Assembly: GCA_903831255.1 (NCBI GenBank)
Contig: CAIKWZ010000034.1
Location: 1-55,392 of the forward strand
Direction: 5' to 3'
Length of the DNA: 55,392 nucleotides
Source: an uncultured Alphaproteobacteria bacterium
GTDB lineage: Bacteria > Pseudomonadota > Alphaproteobacteria > Caulobacterales > Hyphomonadaceae
Made by a program: the position numbers and the translations under genes. The notes beneath the pieces are model-generated. The model did not search any database and had not been told where the DNA came from. It saw only the letters and a program-made list of their open reading frames with translations. Positions 25,491 through 35,488 of this stretch are shown piece by piece (position 1 is the stretch's first letter; every line of letters starts with the position of its first letter).

Positions 25491-27074
25491 ATGACGATGA
25501 TACCTATGAACATCTGGTCCAGGCGCTTGGCGATGGCGGGCGCCATGCTGGTCCTGCTGGGCGCCTGCGTCATGCAACAGGCGGCTCCGATCATCGGACC
25601 CGACGGGGCGCCCGTGGCGCAGACCCGACAGGGCAGGCTTTCGGGCGTCGCAGAAGGCGATATCCTGCATTTCCGAGGGGTGCCGTTTGCGAAGCCGCCT
25701 GTCGGGGATCTTCGCTGGAAGGCGCCGCAGGCGCCGGCCGCCTGGAGCGGCGTCAGACAGGCTGACATGTTCGGACCGGCCTGCATGCAGCGTTCCTCGC
25801 GCCCTGACTTCAAGGTCAGCGAGGATTGTCTGACCCTCAATGTCTCAACCACTACCCGCTCCATGCGTGAGGGCGGTCGCCCGGTGCTGGTGCGCATTCA
25901 TGGCGGAGGTTTCGTCACCGGATCCGGCGCAGGGGAGCATTCCGCTGATGTCTGGACGGCGGAGGATGTTGTTCTTGTCACCTTCAATTACCGTCTCGGG
26001 GCCCTGGGGGTGTTCGCTCACCCCCTGCTTGCGGCGGAGGGGCCTCAGTCCGGTTCGCCTCAGGTCGCCAATTTCGCTCTTCTCGACATGAAGGCCGCAC
26101 TCGAATGGGTTCGCAACAACATCGCGCAATTCGGGGGAGATCCGGAAAAGGTGACGATCAGCGGGGTGTCGGCTGGAGGAGAGGCTGTCCAGCTGTTGCT
26201 TCTGATGCCGGACGCGCGGGGACTTTTCGCACGCGCGATCGCCTCCAGCGGCTATATCGCCTGGCCATTGCCGGAGACGCCTGTCGAGGGACGGGCTCGT
26301 CCGCCCGCGCCGCGGGACGCTGTCCTGATCAGCGAGGCGATCGCCTCGCGAGCGGCGGGGGGGCGAGAACCGGACAGCGTTTCGGCGCTTCGCGCTCTGC
26401 CGGCGGAGAGCCTTGTTCAGGCGGTCAGCGGGTTTCATCTGCCGATCATCGATGGGCGCACTGTGCCGGGTCATCCCGTTTCGCTCTTTGAGGCGGGCAT
26501 GCAGGCGAAAGTACCGCTGATGACGGGCGGAAACAGCTATGAGGGCAGCGTCTTTCCATCGTCCGGGGTGACCGCGCAACAGGTCTATGACCGGCTCGGA
26601 GGGCAGCGCGAGACAATTACTCGTCTCTACGCGTCTGATTTTTCTCAGAGCGAGGAACAGGGCGTCCGGCGTGTTTTCGGCGACATGCGTTATGTGCTTT
26701 CGAGCTTTCTTGCCGCCCGTGCGGCAGGCGAGCGACAACCGGTTTATCTCTACTATGTCGATTATGTCGCTCCGGAGAGGCGCGGAGCGACGCCCGGAAC
26801 CCCTCACGCCGGAGAGACGCCTCTTCTGGAGCGCGGCGGACGGTCTGCGACCCCTGACGGGCCGGGCGGCGTGATGCGGGACTATTGGGTCAACTTCATT
26901 CGGACGGGGGATCCCAACGGTTCAGGACTGCGGGCGTGGCCCCGTGCGCGTGCAGAGGCGCCTGACTGGATGATTTTTGGGGACGACATTACCGCCGGCC
27001 CCGTTCTGTCCGAGAAACTCCAGGCGCTCGCGGAGGCGGAGGCTCGTGAGCGCGCCGCAGCCTCGGGGAGGTGA
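25491..27074 (+). CDS. Type-B carboxylesterase, predicted lipoprotein
   Basis: A 527-aa carboxylesterase of the cholinesterase-like family. The N-terminus is a lipoprotein signal ending LLGAC (Cys26). Family motifs: FRGVPFAKPPVGDLRWK, EDCLTLNV, oxyanion-hole HGGGF, FNYRLGALGVF, FGGDPEKVTISGVSAGG with nucleophile Ser227, and a C-terminal PHAGE segment that fits the His loop. It hydrolyses carboxylic esters outside the cytoplasm. The preceding esterase and following importer suggest that released acids are taken up and degraded, an inference from order only. Confidence 0.92.
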   Translation: MTMIPMNIWSRRLAMAGAMLVLLGACVMQQAAPIIGPDGAPVAQTRQGRLSGVAEGDILHFRGVPFAKPPVGDLRWKAPQAPAAWSGVRQADMFGPACMQRSSRPDFKVSEDCLTLNVSTTTRSMREGGRPVLVRIHGGGFVTGSGAGEHSADVWTAEDVVLVTFNYRLGALGVFAHPLLAAEGPQSGSPQVANFALLDMKAALEWVRNNIAQFGGDPEKVTISGVSAGGEAVQLLLLMPDARGLFARAIASSGYIAWPLPETPVEGRARPPAPRDAVLISEAIASRAAGGREPDSVSALRALPAESLVQAVSGFHLPIIDGRTVPGHPVSLFEAGMQAKVPLMTGGNSYEGSVFPSSGVTAQQVYDRLGGQRETITRLYASDFSQSEEQGVRRVFGDMRYVLSSFLAARAAGERQPVYLYYVDYVAPERRGATPGTPHAGETPLLERGGRSATPDGPGGVMRDYWVNFIRTGDPNGSGLRAWPRARAEAPDWMIFGDDITAGPVLSEKLQALAEAEARERAAASGR

Positions 27075-27242
27075 GCGACAAGATCTGTTCGGGGTTGTCA
27101 GGATGGCGTCTGGACCCGCCTTTCGAACCTGTTAGAGTAACGGCTTAGCCGCGGTTCCTGAAAGCGCTGACGCGCCGGAGGGATCATAGACGGGATAAAG
27201 CCGGACGCCGCCTGGGGGCGGGTCGTCCGAGTTGGGGAGGAG

Positions 27243-27377
27243 ATGATGAACGCCAGCTGGGCGGAGGGTTCGCCCTTCGCGCACATCTGCAGGCGATGGC
27301 GCCGTGAGAAGAGCCGGGTTCAGCCCTGGTCTCGCCTTTTCGATCGCAGAGCCGTGCGCAGCGGGGGCGTTCGATGA
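27243..27377 (+). CDS. Possible 44-aa leader ORF upstream of ABC permease
   Basis: ATG ATG at 27243 is preceded immediately by GGGGAGGAG, the strongest Shine-Dalgarno-like sequence around here. The frame runs 44 codons and its TGA overlaps the permease ATG (ATGA at 27374). The peptide is Arg/Trp/Ser-rich (HICRRWRREKSR) with no known family. Strong initiation plus stop-start overlap suggests translational coupling or a regulatory leader, but a chance ORF in a 299-base gap cannot be excluded. Confidence 0.35.
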   Translation: MMNASWAEGSPFAHICRRWRREKSRVQPWSRLFDRRAVRSGGVR

Positions 27378-28324
27378 GGGATTACGTCCTCCGCCGGATC
27401 GCCGTTCTTCCTCCCACCCTGTTCTTCGCCAGTCTTTTGGTCTTCTTCTCGATCCGCCTCATCCCCGGGGACGTGATCGACCTTATGCTGGCTCAGAATG
27501 ACGTTGCGAGCAGCGCGGATCGGGAGAGCCTGAGGGCGGCTCTCGGACTCGATCGCCCGATCTGGGAGCAATACTTCGTCTGGGCGGGCAAGGCGCTCAC
27601 GGGGGATCTGGGCTCGTCTCTCTGGCAGAACGCCCCGGTTTCCTCGCTTTTGCTGCAACGTCTTCCGGTCACTCTGGAACTGGGTTTTCTGGCGCTTGTC
27701 GTCTCAGTGACCGTCGGCATCGCCATCGGCGTCTTCTCGGCGGTTCGCCAGGACACGGCTGCGGATTACGTTCTGCGATCATTTTCTCTGCTCATGCTCT
27801 CCATTCCGGGTTTCTGGCTCGGAACGCTGGTGATGGTCTTTCCCTCTGTCTGGTGGCGCTGGTCGCCCGAGCTCGAGTTCTCGCCCTTTTTCGCCGACCC
27901 CCTGGGCAATCTCGGCCATATTCTTCCGCCTGCTATTCTTCTGGGTCTCGCCCTGTCCGCCGTGACGATGAGGATGACCCGCACCATGATGCTGGAGGTG
28001 ATGCGGCAGGACTACATTCGCACGGCCCGCGCCAAGGGGCTGAAGGAGGGCGCGGTGATCTTTGGCCACGCCCTTCGCAACAGCCTCATCCCGGTTGTGA
28101 CCGTCATTGGTCTTCAGGCGCCCCTCATGTTCGGCGGGGCGGTTATTCTCGAACAGATCTTCGCGCTTCCGGGCATGGGATCGCTTCTGCTGGAGGCTGT
28201 CTTCCAGCGCGATTATCCGATTGTCTCGGGGGTCTTTCTCGTGGTCGGTCTCTCCGTGCTGGTGATCAATCTGATCGTTGATCTTGCTTACGGCTATCTG
28301 GATCCGAGGGTGCGCCGGTCATGA
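27374..28324 (+). CDS. ABC transporter permease, DppB/OppB type
   Basis: A 316-aa inner-membrane permease of the peptide/nickel importer family: MRDYVLRRIAVLPPTLFFAS N-terminal segment, LGLDRPIWEQYFVW in the first periplasmic part, and the EAA-loop region (MRMTRTMMLEVMRQDYIRTA, then RAKGLKEGAV) that contacts the ATPase. It forms a heterodimer with the next product. The stop overlaps the next gene by four bases (ATGA). Confidence 0.93.
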   Translation: MRDYVLRRIAVLPPTLFFASLLVFFSIRLIPGDVIDLMLAQNDVASSADRESLRAALGLDRPIWEQYFVWAGKALTGDLGSSLWQNAPVSSLLLQRLPVTLELGFLALVVSVTVGIAIGVFSAVRQDTAADYVLRSFSLLMLSIPGFWLGTLVMVFPSVWWRWSPELEFSPFFADPLGNLGHILPPAILLGLALSAVTMRMTRTMMLEVMRQDYIRTARAKGLKEGAVIFGHALRNSLIPVVTVIGLQAPLMFGGAVILEQIFALPGMGSLLLEAVFQRDYPIVSGVFLVVGLSVLVINLIVDLAYGYLDPRVRRS

Positions 28325-29235
28325 CGTCTGCTTCGGTCTCTCCTTCGGTCGATCCGCCCGACGGCGCGATGAGACCCCGGCCGGCGCGTCCGGTGCGGGA
28401 TTTCGTCGTGCGTCTGGTGCGCGACAAGCCGCTTGGCGCCGCCGGCGCCGGGGTGTTTCTGATCTTTGTCGTCGCCGCCGTATTCGCCGGCGTTCTGGCG
28501 CCCTACGGGGTCAATGAGACGAGCCTCTATCGGCGCCTGCAGGCGCCTTCGGGCGATTATCTCTTCGGGACGGATCATCTGGGACGCGACATGCTCTCGC
28601 GTATTCTGATCGGCGGTCAGCTCTCGATGACCGTGGCCGTGCTCACCTCTGGCCTTGCCACACTGGTGTCTCTGGCGATCGGGATGACCGCGGGCTATTT
28701 CGGGGGCCGTGTCGACATGGTCACCCAGCGCTTTGTGGATGCCTGGATGATCTTTCCAGATCTCATTCTGCTTGTGGTGGTGATCTCGGTTCTCGGACCT
28801 GGAGTGCCCCAGATCATCGTGGTGCTCGGACTGCTTTATGGGATCGGCGGATCGCGAATTGTTCGCGGGGCGGTGATGTCCATCCGCGAGAACACCTACA
28901 CACGCGCCGCCCAGACCATCGGGGCGACTTCTCTCCACATTCTCTGGCGCCATATCCTCCCTAACATCGCGCCCGTGGTCATTCTTCTCTTCACCTCACG
29001 TATCGGCGGGGTCATTCTTGCGGAGGCGGGGCTTTCCTTTCTGGGGCTGGGCGTGCCGCCGCCTGCGCCGACATGGGGCGGCATGCTGAGCGGAGCGGGC
29101 CGGTCCTACATGTATGTCGCGCCGTGGCTCGCCATCATACCGGGAGTGTGTCTGACCCTTGTGGTCTTTTCGATCAACGTCTTCGGGGACGCGCTTCGCG
29201 ACCTCCTGGATCCGCGCATGAGGGGGACGCGATGA
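28321..29235 (+). CDS. ABC transporter permease, DppC/OppC type
   Basis: A 304-aa partner permease. A cytoplasmic N-terminus with basic residues precedes the first membrane helix (AAGAGVFLIFVVAAVFAGVL); FGTDHLGRDMLSRIL is the DppC-type signature and AAQTIGATSLHILWRHILPN the EAA-type coupling loop. With DppB-like, binding protein and two ATPases it completes a dipeptide/oligopeptide-class importer. Overlapping starts and stops on both sides indicate one transcript. Confidence 0.93.
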   Translation: MTSASVSPSVDPPDGAMRPRPARPVRDFVVRLVRDKPLGAAGAGVFLIFVVAAVFAGVLAPYGVNETSLYRRLQAPSGDYLFGTDHLGRDMLSRILIGGQLSMTVAVLTSGLATLVSLAIGMTAGYFGGRVDMVTQRFVDAWMIFPDLILLVVVISVLGPGVPQIIVVLGLLYGIGGSRIVRGAVMSIRENTYTRAAQTIGATSLHILWRHILPNIAPVVILLFTSRIGGVILAEAGLSFLGLGVPPPAPTWGGMLSGAGRSYMYVAPWLAIIPGVCLTLVVFSINVFGDALRDLLDPRMRGTR

Positions 29236-30938
29236 GACGGATTTTCGTCGCCCTTCTGGCTCTTCTCGCCACATCCTGCGGTCCGCCCCGGTGGGAGACG
29301 CTGCCTGAGCTGTCTCCGGCTGACCCGCCGCAGAGGGGGGGCGAGCTTAATGTCGGAACGGTTTATGTCACTCTGTCGGCCCTGTCTTGGGATCCTGCCG
29401 ACTGGACGTGGAAGAGCAATCACGACACCGGGATGACCCGGGAGCAGCTCTTTTCGGCTGATCTTTCCCAGGCGGTCAGTCGGGGAGGAGACCAGCATTA
29501 TACCCTTGACGCCTATATCCCCCCGGAGGTGATGCGCGGGGAACTTGCCGAGAGCTGGGAGTGGGAAGAGCCGCTGACGCTGGCCGTGCGATTGCGCCGG
29601 GGCGTGATGTTTCCTGAACGTCCCGGCTTCATGAAGGCCCGCGAACTCGATGCGGAGGATGTCGTCTACACATATGAGTATGTGAGCTCCAGTCCGAAGC
29701 GCATCAGCACCTATTTCCAGCATATCGATCGGGTCGAAGCGCGGGATTCACACACGGTCGTCTTTCATTTCAAAACCTACAACACCGAATGGGCCTACCG
29801 CTTCGGCTACGGGTATTATTCGAGCATCATTCCCCGCGAGTCGAAGGGAAAGGACCTTCGCGACTGGAAGAATGTAACGGGGACAGGCCCCTTCTTCCTC
29901 GATCGCTACGTTCAGGGCAGCGTCCAGAGCTTCGGCCGCAATCCGGGGTACTGGGATCGTGATGTCACGCCGAGCGGAGAGCAGGCTCTCCCCTATCTCG
30001 ATCGTGTCACCTACCGGATCATCAAGGATGAGGCGACCTGGATCACCGCCCTCAGAACCGGAAAACTCGATGTGCTTGAGATCATGCGCTGGTCGATGGC
30101 CAAGCACCTGATGGAGACGACGCCGGAACTCCAGTGGAACCGCTGGCTGGCGACCCAGGGCACCTCGATCGCCCTGAGAACAGATCGGCCTCCGTTGAAT
30201 GATGTTCGGGTTCGCCGCGCTCTCAACATGGCCATAAACAAGCAGGAGATCGTTGATCTCGCCTCGGAAGGGCAGGCTGAGCTGATGGCCTTCCCACAGC
30301 ACCCGGAGTTCGGGCGATATTTCCAGCCTCTCGGAGAGATGCCGGAGAGCGTTCAGGAGCTGTTCGCCCATGATCCCGAAAAAGCGAAGGCGCTTCTGAA
30401 AGAGGCCGGGCTCCCTGACGGGTTCGAGTTCACGGTCCAGGTGTGCAGCTGCAATCCCAGCCATATGGATCTTCTGCCCCTGATCGTTGACGCCTGGTCG
30501 AAGATCGGGGTGCGCGCAAAGATCCAGCCGCTTGAGTACGCCGCCTTCCTGTCGGCCATGACGACGCAAACCCATTCGGAAGGTTATCTGTTCGAGCAGG
30601 GACATGTCAGTCCGACCTCGACGCTGCGGAAGAATTTCGAGACCGGTCAGATCTGGAATCCGGCGATGTTCTCCGACCTGGCTTTCGACGCCAAGCTATC
30701 TCGCGCGTTCGCCACGCGGGATGAGGAGGAGCGGATCCGCCTTGTCCGCGAGCTGACGATCGAGGGGATGGATGCGGCTCCCTACGTCTGGTTGCCGACC
30801 CCTTATGTGTATACCGCCTGGTGGCCGTGGGTAAGAAATTACGGGGGCGAGCTCCGGGCCGGCGCCGTCCGTCCCGGGCCCATCTATTCGCGTGTGTGGA
30901 TCGATCACGAACTCAAGAAGACAATGGGGTTCCGGTGA
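29232..30938 (+). CDS. ABC transporter substrate-binding lipoprotein (SBP family 5)
   Basis: A 568-aa extracytoplasmic solute-binding protein. The start at ATG 29232 overlaps the previous stop (ATGA) and gives a lipoprotein signal, MRRIFVALLALLATSC (Cys16). Family-5 features include RRGVMFP, AEDVVYTYEYV and LRTDRPPLNDVRVRRALNMAINK. It is slightly longer than typical DppA. Family members bind peptides, nickel, haem, sugars or opines. The surrounding CoA enzymes raise the possibility of a non-peptide ligand, but nothing in the sequence settles it. Confidence 0.92.
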   Translation: MRRIFVALLALLATSCGPPRWETLPELSPADPPQRGGELNVGTVYVTLSALSWDPADWTWKSNHDTGMTREQLFSADLSQAVSRGGDQHYTLDAYIPPEVMRGELAESWEWEEPLTLAVRLRRGVMFPERPGFMKARELDAEDVVYTYEYVSSSPKRISTYFQHIDRVEARDSHTVVFHFKTYNTEWAYRFGYGYYSSIIPRESKGKDLRDWKNVTGTGPFFLDRYVQGSVQSFGRNPGYWDRDVTPSGEQALPYLDRVTYRIIKDEATWITALRTGKLDVLEIMRWSMAKHLMETTPELQWNRWLATQGTSIALRTDRPPLNDVRVRRALNMAINKQEIVDLASEGQAELMAFPQHPEFGRYFQPLGEMPESVQELFAHDPEKAKALLKEAGLPDGFEFTVQVCSCNPSHMDLLPLIVDAWSKIGVRAKIQPLEYAAFLSAMTTQTHSEGYLFEQGHVSPTSTLRKNFETGQIWNPAMFSDLAFDAKLSRAFATRDEEERIRLVRELTIEGMDAAPYVWLPTPYVYTAWWPWVRNYGGELRAGAVRPGPIYSRVWIDHELKKTMGFR

Positions 30939-31900
30939 CGTCCCTGCTCGATGTTCAGGACCTGAGTGTTGTTTTCCGCACAGAGCGGGGAGCGCTGACG
31001 GCTGTCAACTCGGTCTCCTTTGATCTCGCCGCCGGCGAGACCCTCGCCATCGTTGGTGAGAGCGGGTCCGGCAAGAGCGTGACCGCCCTCTCCCTTCTCG
31101 GTCTTCTGGGGGAGGCGGGCCGTATCGCCGGAGGAAGCATTCGTTTCGATGGCGAGGACATCACGCGCCCCGGCGCCGGACGGCTGAGAGAGATCCGCGG
31201 CAATCAGATCGCCATGATCTTCCAGGAACCGATGTCGTCGCTCAATCCGGTCCTGACCATCGGCGAACAGGTCGCCGAACCGCTGCGCCTTCACAAGGGG
31301 CTTGGGCGCGCCGAGGCGATGGCGGCGGCCGGCGATCTCCTGGAGCGTGTGGCCATTCCCGACGCCCGGGCGCGCCTTGCCGACTATCCCCATCATTTTT
31401 CCGGAGGCATGCGTCAGCGCGTGATGATCGCCATGGCGCTGGCCTGCCAGCCGAAGCTGATCATCGCCGATGAGCCGACGACAGCGCTCGATGTCACGGT
31501 CCAGGCGCAGATTCTCGAGCTCCTGAAGTCCCTGACCCGGGATCTGAATTCGGCGATGATCCTCATCACGCATGATCTTGGCGTGGTGGCCCGTTACGCC
31601 GACCGCGTGGCCGTCATGTACGCGGGCCGCATCATCGAATCGGCGCCGGCCCGCGATCTCTTCGCCGCCCCACGCCATCCCTACACCATCGGGCTCATGG
31701 GCTCCACGCCGAGGCTCGCTTCCGGTCCCAAGGCGCGTCTGGCGACCATCCCCGGTCAGCCGCCGGATCTGGCCGCCCTTCCGTCCGGTTGCGCCTTCGC
31801 GCCCCGATGCCCCCACGCCCGCGAGCTGTGTTTAAGCGCGCCGCCTCCGGTTGAGACCGACGCGGGAGGGCGCCGTCTGGCGTGTTACGGTCATGGCTGA
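30935..31900 (+). CDS. ABC transporter ATPase, DppD/OppD type
   Basis: A 321-aa ATPase. I choose GTG 30935, which overlaps the binding-protein stop as GTGA, over an upstream in-frame ATG inside the previous gene. Walker A GESGSGKS, signature FSGGMRQRV, Walker B LIIADEPT and the C-terminal oligopeptide-type extension with Cys residues ([15 protein letters not shown]) are present. It powers import together with the next ATPase. Confidence 0.93.
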   Translation: MTSLLDVQDLSVVFRTERGALTAVNSVSFDLAAGETLAIVGESGSGKSVTALSLLGLLGEAGRIAGGSIRFDGEDITRPGAGRLREIRGNQIAMIFQEPMSSLNPVLTIGEQVAEPLRLHKGLGRAEAMAAAGDLLERVAIPDARARLADYPHHFSGGMRQRVMIAMALACQPKLIIADEPTTALDVTVQAQILELLKSLTRDLNSAMILITHDLGVVARYADRVAVMYAGRIIESAPARDLFAAPRHPYTIGLMGSTPRLASGPKARLATIPGQPPDLAALPSGCAFAPRCPHARELCLSAPPPVETDAGGRRLACYGHG

Positions 31901-32927
31901 TCGCATGGAGAGCGCCGTGAACCTCCAGAGACCCGGGCAGGGTGATGGCGACCTCCTCCGGGTCGAAGATCTTTCGGTTCATTTCCCGGTCATGGGGGGC
32001 GGACTTCTGCCGCGGCGCATCGGCTCCGTTCAGGCGGTCGACGGGGTCAGTTTCAGCATCCGTCGTGGGGAGACATTTTCGATCGTCGGGGAAAGCGGCT
32101 GCGGAAAATCCACGACCGCCATGGCGGTTCTCAGGATGCAGGCTGTGACCTCAGGCCGGATCTGGTTCGACGGTCAGGACATCACGACCTGGGGGCCGGA
32201 TGCGATGAGGCCGGTCCGGCGCCGGATCCAGACGATCTTTCAGGATCCTTACGCCTCCCTCAACCCGCGGATGAAGGTCGGCGCCATCATCGCCGAACCC
32301 CTTGAGGTGCACAGGGTCGGAGATGCCGATGCGCGTCATCGCCGTACGGCGGATCTGATGAAGCTGGTGGGCCTCCTGCCGGACATGGCCGAGAGATATC
32401 CTCACGAGTTTTCCGGCGGGCAGAGGCAGCGGATCAGCATCGCGCGGGCGCTCGCCCTTGAGCCGGATCTGGTGGTCTGCGACGAGGCGGTCTCCGCCCT
32501 GGACGTCTCGATCCAGGCGCAGATCCTCAATCTTCTCATGGAGCTCCAGGAGCGGCTGGGGCTCGCCTACCTGTTCATCTCTCATGATCTGTCGGTCGTT
32601 CGTCACATCTCGGACCGTATCGCGGTGATGTATCTGGGACGCATCGTGGAGACCGGCCGGCGCGATGAGCTCTTTTCCGCACCCCGTCACCCCTATACTC
32701 AGGCGCTCCTCGCGTCGGCTCCCTCGGCTGATCCGGCCCTCGAGGCCGCCCGGTCCTCTGTCGCTCTGGCGGGCGAGCCTCCCTCGCCGCGCAATCCGCC
32801 CCCAGGATGTCGCTTCCATCCGCGCTGTCCGGCCGCTTTCGGGCCGTGTTCAAGCCGGTCCCCGAGCCTCGTTTTTGAGGGTGACTCGGCGGCGGTCGCC
32901 TGTCATCTCTTTCCACCCCAAGCGTGA
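31893..32927 (+). CDS. ABC transporter ATPase, DppF/OppF type
   Basis: A 344-aa ATPase that starts inside the end of the previous gene (eight-base overlap ATGGCTGA). Walker A GESGCGKST, signature FSGGQRQRI and Walker B LVVCDEAV are intact, and the C-terminal GCRFHPRCPAAFGPC segment is typical of this subfamily. It is last of the five importer genes; the acyl-CoA ligase start follows 18 bases later, implying one long operon. Confidence 0.93.
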   Translation: MADRMESAVNLQRPGQGDGDLLRVEDLSVHFPVMGGGLLPRRIGSVQAVDGVSFSIRRGETFSIVGESGCGKSTTAMAVLRMQAVTSGRIWFDGQDITTWGPDAMRPVRRRIQTIFQDPYASLNPRMKVGAIIAEPLEVHRVGDADARHRRTADLMKLVGLLPDMAERYPHEFSGGQRQRISIARALALEPDLVVCDEAVSALDVSIQAQILNLLMELQERLGLAYLFISHDLSVVRHISDRIAVMYLGRIVETGRRDELFSAPRHPYTQALLASAPSADPALEAARSSVALAGEPPSPRNPPPGCRFHPRCPAAFGPCSSRSPSLVFEGDSAAVACHLFPPQA

Positions 32928-32945
32928 TCGAGGAAGGTCTCCAGC

Positions 32946-34652
32946 GTGATAACCCGAACGGAAGCTCTCGCCCGTCTCACGGCGCCCGGCGAGCCTCATG
33001 AACTTATCGAGACGATCGCCCGGGGGGAGAGGGTCCGGGTGTTCGCCAATGCCCCGCCGACGCTCAGGGCTCTTTATGCGGCCGCGCGGTCGGACCAGAC
33101 TTTTCTGGTCTATGAGGCCGAGCGGTTATCCTATGAAGAGACCTGGCGGGCGGCCTGTCGGCTCGCCACGGCCCTTCGGGAGGACTTTGGGGTCCGGGCC
33201 GGGGACCGGGTCGCCATCTCCATGCGCAACTATCCCGAATGGGTCATCGCGTTCATGGCTGCAACCTCGATCGGGGCGATTGCTGTCGCCATGAATGCGC
33301 TGTGGCAGCCGGCGGAGATGGATTACGGGCTCCGCAACAGCGGGGCGAGCGTGCTGTTCGCCGATCAGGAGCGTCTCGACAGGCTGGCGGCCTGCGAGGA
33401 GATCGCCCCCGGACTGAAAGTGATCGCCGTCAGGGCTTCGACCCTCTCAGTTCCCGGCGCCAGGCGCTATGAGGAGGTGATGGCGCGTCCCGAGGCGCTG
33501 GAGTTTCCCTGCGAGGATGTGGCGCCCGACGACGACGCCATCATGCTCTATACGTCAGGCTCCACGGGTCATCCCAAGGGGGCCGTCTCGTCGCACCGCA
33601 ATATCATCAGCGCGCTTCTGTCCTGGGAGCTCGATTATCAGGCAGGCGTCCTGATCGGGGTTGTCGCCCCGCCGACCGAGGGCGCCCCTCAGGCGGCCAC
33701 CCTGCTGGGAATCCCGCTTTTTCACGTCTCAGGACTTCATGCGGTCCTTCTCGCCAGCTACCGGCCAGGTCGCCGTGTCATCTCGATGTATAAATGGGAT
33801 CCCGATACGGCCGCCCGTCTGATCGAAGAGGAACGCGTGACGACGTTCACGGCCCCGGCAGCCATGACGGGAGATCTGGTGGAGGTGGCGCGGCGCACGT
33901 CACGCGACCTCAGCACGCTGCTTTCGGTCGGCGGGGGCGGGGCGCCGCGAGCGCCCGATCAGGTCCGCGCCATTGACGGCGCGTTTACCAACGCCCGACC
34001 TCAGACGGGCTGGGGCATGACGGAGACCAACGCGATCGGGGTGGGGATCGGCGGGCAGGACTATGTCGATCATCCTGAGAGCTCAGGGCGCGTGTCGGCG
34101 GTGCTCGATATCCGGATTGTCGGGGAGGACGGGCGGGTTCTTGGGCCGATGGAGCGCGGCGAACTCCAGATCCGCGGGACTTCCATCATGAAGGGGTACT
34201 GGCTTCGTCCTGAAGCCAACGCCGAGACCTTCGTCGACGGCTGGCTGCGGACAGGAGACGTCGCCTATGTCGATGCGGAGGGGTATGTCTACATCGTCGA
34301 CCGCATCAAGGATCTGGTCATCCGGGGAGGGGAGAATATCGGCTGCGGGGCGGTCGAGGCGGCCCTTCTTGAGCATCCGGATATCCTTGAGGCCAGCGCC
34401 TACGGCGTGCCTGATGAACGTCTGGGAGAGGAGCTTGGAGCGACGCTCTACACCCGCCGTCCGATGAGCGAGGCGGAGGTGCGGACCTTCCTCGAATCAC
34501 GCCTTGCGAGGTTCCAGATCCCGCGTTACGTCCATTTTGAAGCGGAGCCGCTGCCGCGGATCGCATCCGGAAAAATCCTGAAACGTCAGTTACGGCAGGA
34601 GGCGATCACGCGTCTGGAAGCGTCTGTCGGGGCCATTCAGGCGGCGAAGTGA
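32946..34652 (+). CDS. Acyl-CoA synthetase (AMP-forming)
   Basis: A 568-aa member of the acyl-adenylating superfamily: P-loop YTSGSTGHPKGA, the GWGMTE core motif, LRTGDVAYVD and the C-terminal lysine region SGKILKRQL. It activates a carboxylic acid with ATP and CoA. GTG 32946 has AGGAAGG upstream. Lying between the importer genes and acyl-CoA dehydrogenase, it probably primes an imported or ester-derived acid for breakdown, like LvaE in the levulinate pathway, though the acid is not predictable. Confidence 0.93.
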   Translation: MITRTEALARLTAPGEPHELIETIARGERVRVFANAPPTLRALYAAARSDQTFLVYEAERLSYEETWRAACRLATALREDFGVRAGDRVAISMRNYPEWVIAFMAATSIGAIAVAMNALWQPAEMDYGLRNSGASVLFADQERLDRLAACEEIAPGLKVIAVRASTLSVPGARRYEEVMARPEALEFPCEDVAPDDDAIMLYTSGSTGHPKGAVSSHRNIISALLSWELDYQAGVLIGVVAPPTEGAPQAATLLGIPLFHVSGLHAVLLASYRPGRRVISMYKWDPDTAARLIEEERVTTFTAPAAMTGDLVEVARRTSRDLSTLLSVGGGGAPRAPDQVRAIDGAFTNARPQTGWGMTETNAIGVGIGGQDYVDHPESSGRVSAVLDIRIVGEDGRVLGPMERGELQIRGTSIMKGYWLRPEANAETFVDGWLRTGDVAYVDAEGYVYIVDRIKDLVIRGGENIGCGAVEAALLEHPDILEASAYGVPDERLGEELGATLYTRRPMSEAEVRTFLESRLARFQIPRYVHFEAEPLPRIASGKILKRQLRQEAITRLEASVGAIQAAK

Positions 34653-34722
34653 TGCTTTGCCGCATGGGGGGGAGCCGTCAGGCGGTTCACAATGATCGGG
34701 CCTTCGAGGGTGGGAGACGTCC

Positions 34723-35478
34723 ATGACCTATGATTTTTCCGGGAAAACGGCCGTTGTCACCGGCGCCAGCCGCGGGCTGGGAGAGGCGATCGCCCGAACG
34801 CTGGCCGAGGGCGGCGCCCGTGTCGCGCTGGTCGCCCGCAGCGCGGGCGCACTTGCCGATCTCGCGGCATCCCTGCCCAATTCTCCTGTCGCCATTGAGG
34901 CCGACCTGTCGCGCCCGGACGGGTGGAAGGGGGCCGCTGACCGGATCCTGGCTGAGGTGGGCGAGGTGGATATTCTCGTCAACAACGCGGGCGTCGGCGC
35001 CAGTCAGACGCTCGCCAAGATGACCGAAGAGTCGCTCGACGCCGTGATGATGGTCAACGTCCGCAATCTGATCCTGCTGACGCATGCTCTGACGGCTTCG
35101 CTGGTCCGGCGGCGCGGATGCATCGTCAACATTTCCTCCGTGTCGTCCTTCTCCGGCGGGGTGGGGCAGATCGCCTACTCGACCTCGAAGGGAGCGGTGA
35201 ACGCCTTCACCCGCAACGCCTCGCTCGATCTCGGCCGTTCCGGGGTGCGGGTGAACGCCATTGCGCCCGGGGTGATAGACGACGGCATGTGGAAGACGGC
35301 TTTTGACTCCGGTGTGGACAGAGAGGCGACATTCGAACGGATGCGCCGTCTTCTTCCTCTTGAGGGACGATGGGGCAGCGCGCAGAATGTCGCCGACGCC
35401 GTCGCCTTCCTCGCCTCCGACAAGGCATCCTACATCACAGGTCAGACCCTTCGTGTGGACGGAGGTATGGTGATCTGA
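34723..35478 (+). CDS. Short-chain dehydrogenase/reductase
   Basis: A classical 251-aa SDR: cofactor motif TGASRGLGEAIA, NNAG, catalytic Ser in NISSVSSF and YSTSK (Tyr/Lys), ending with the typical YITGQTLRVDGG. It probably oxidises or reduces a hydroxy/keto acyl intermediate with NAD(P). It shares a strand and close spacing with the ligase and dehydrogenase genes. A hairpin follows its stop. Confidence 0.92.
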   Translation: MTYDFSGKTAVVTGASRGLGEAIARTLAEGGARVALVARSAGALADLAASLPNSPVAIEADLSRPDGWKGAADRILAEVGEVDILVNNAGVGASQTLAKMTEESLDAVMMVNVRNLILLTHALTASLVRRRGCIVNISSVSSFSGGVGQIAYSTSKGAVNAFTRNASLDLGRSGVRVNAIAPGVIDDGMWKTAFDSGVDREATFERMRRLLPLEGRWGSAQNVADAVAFLASDKASYITGQTLRVDGGMVI

Positions 35479-35488
35479 GGCGCATAGG

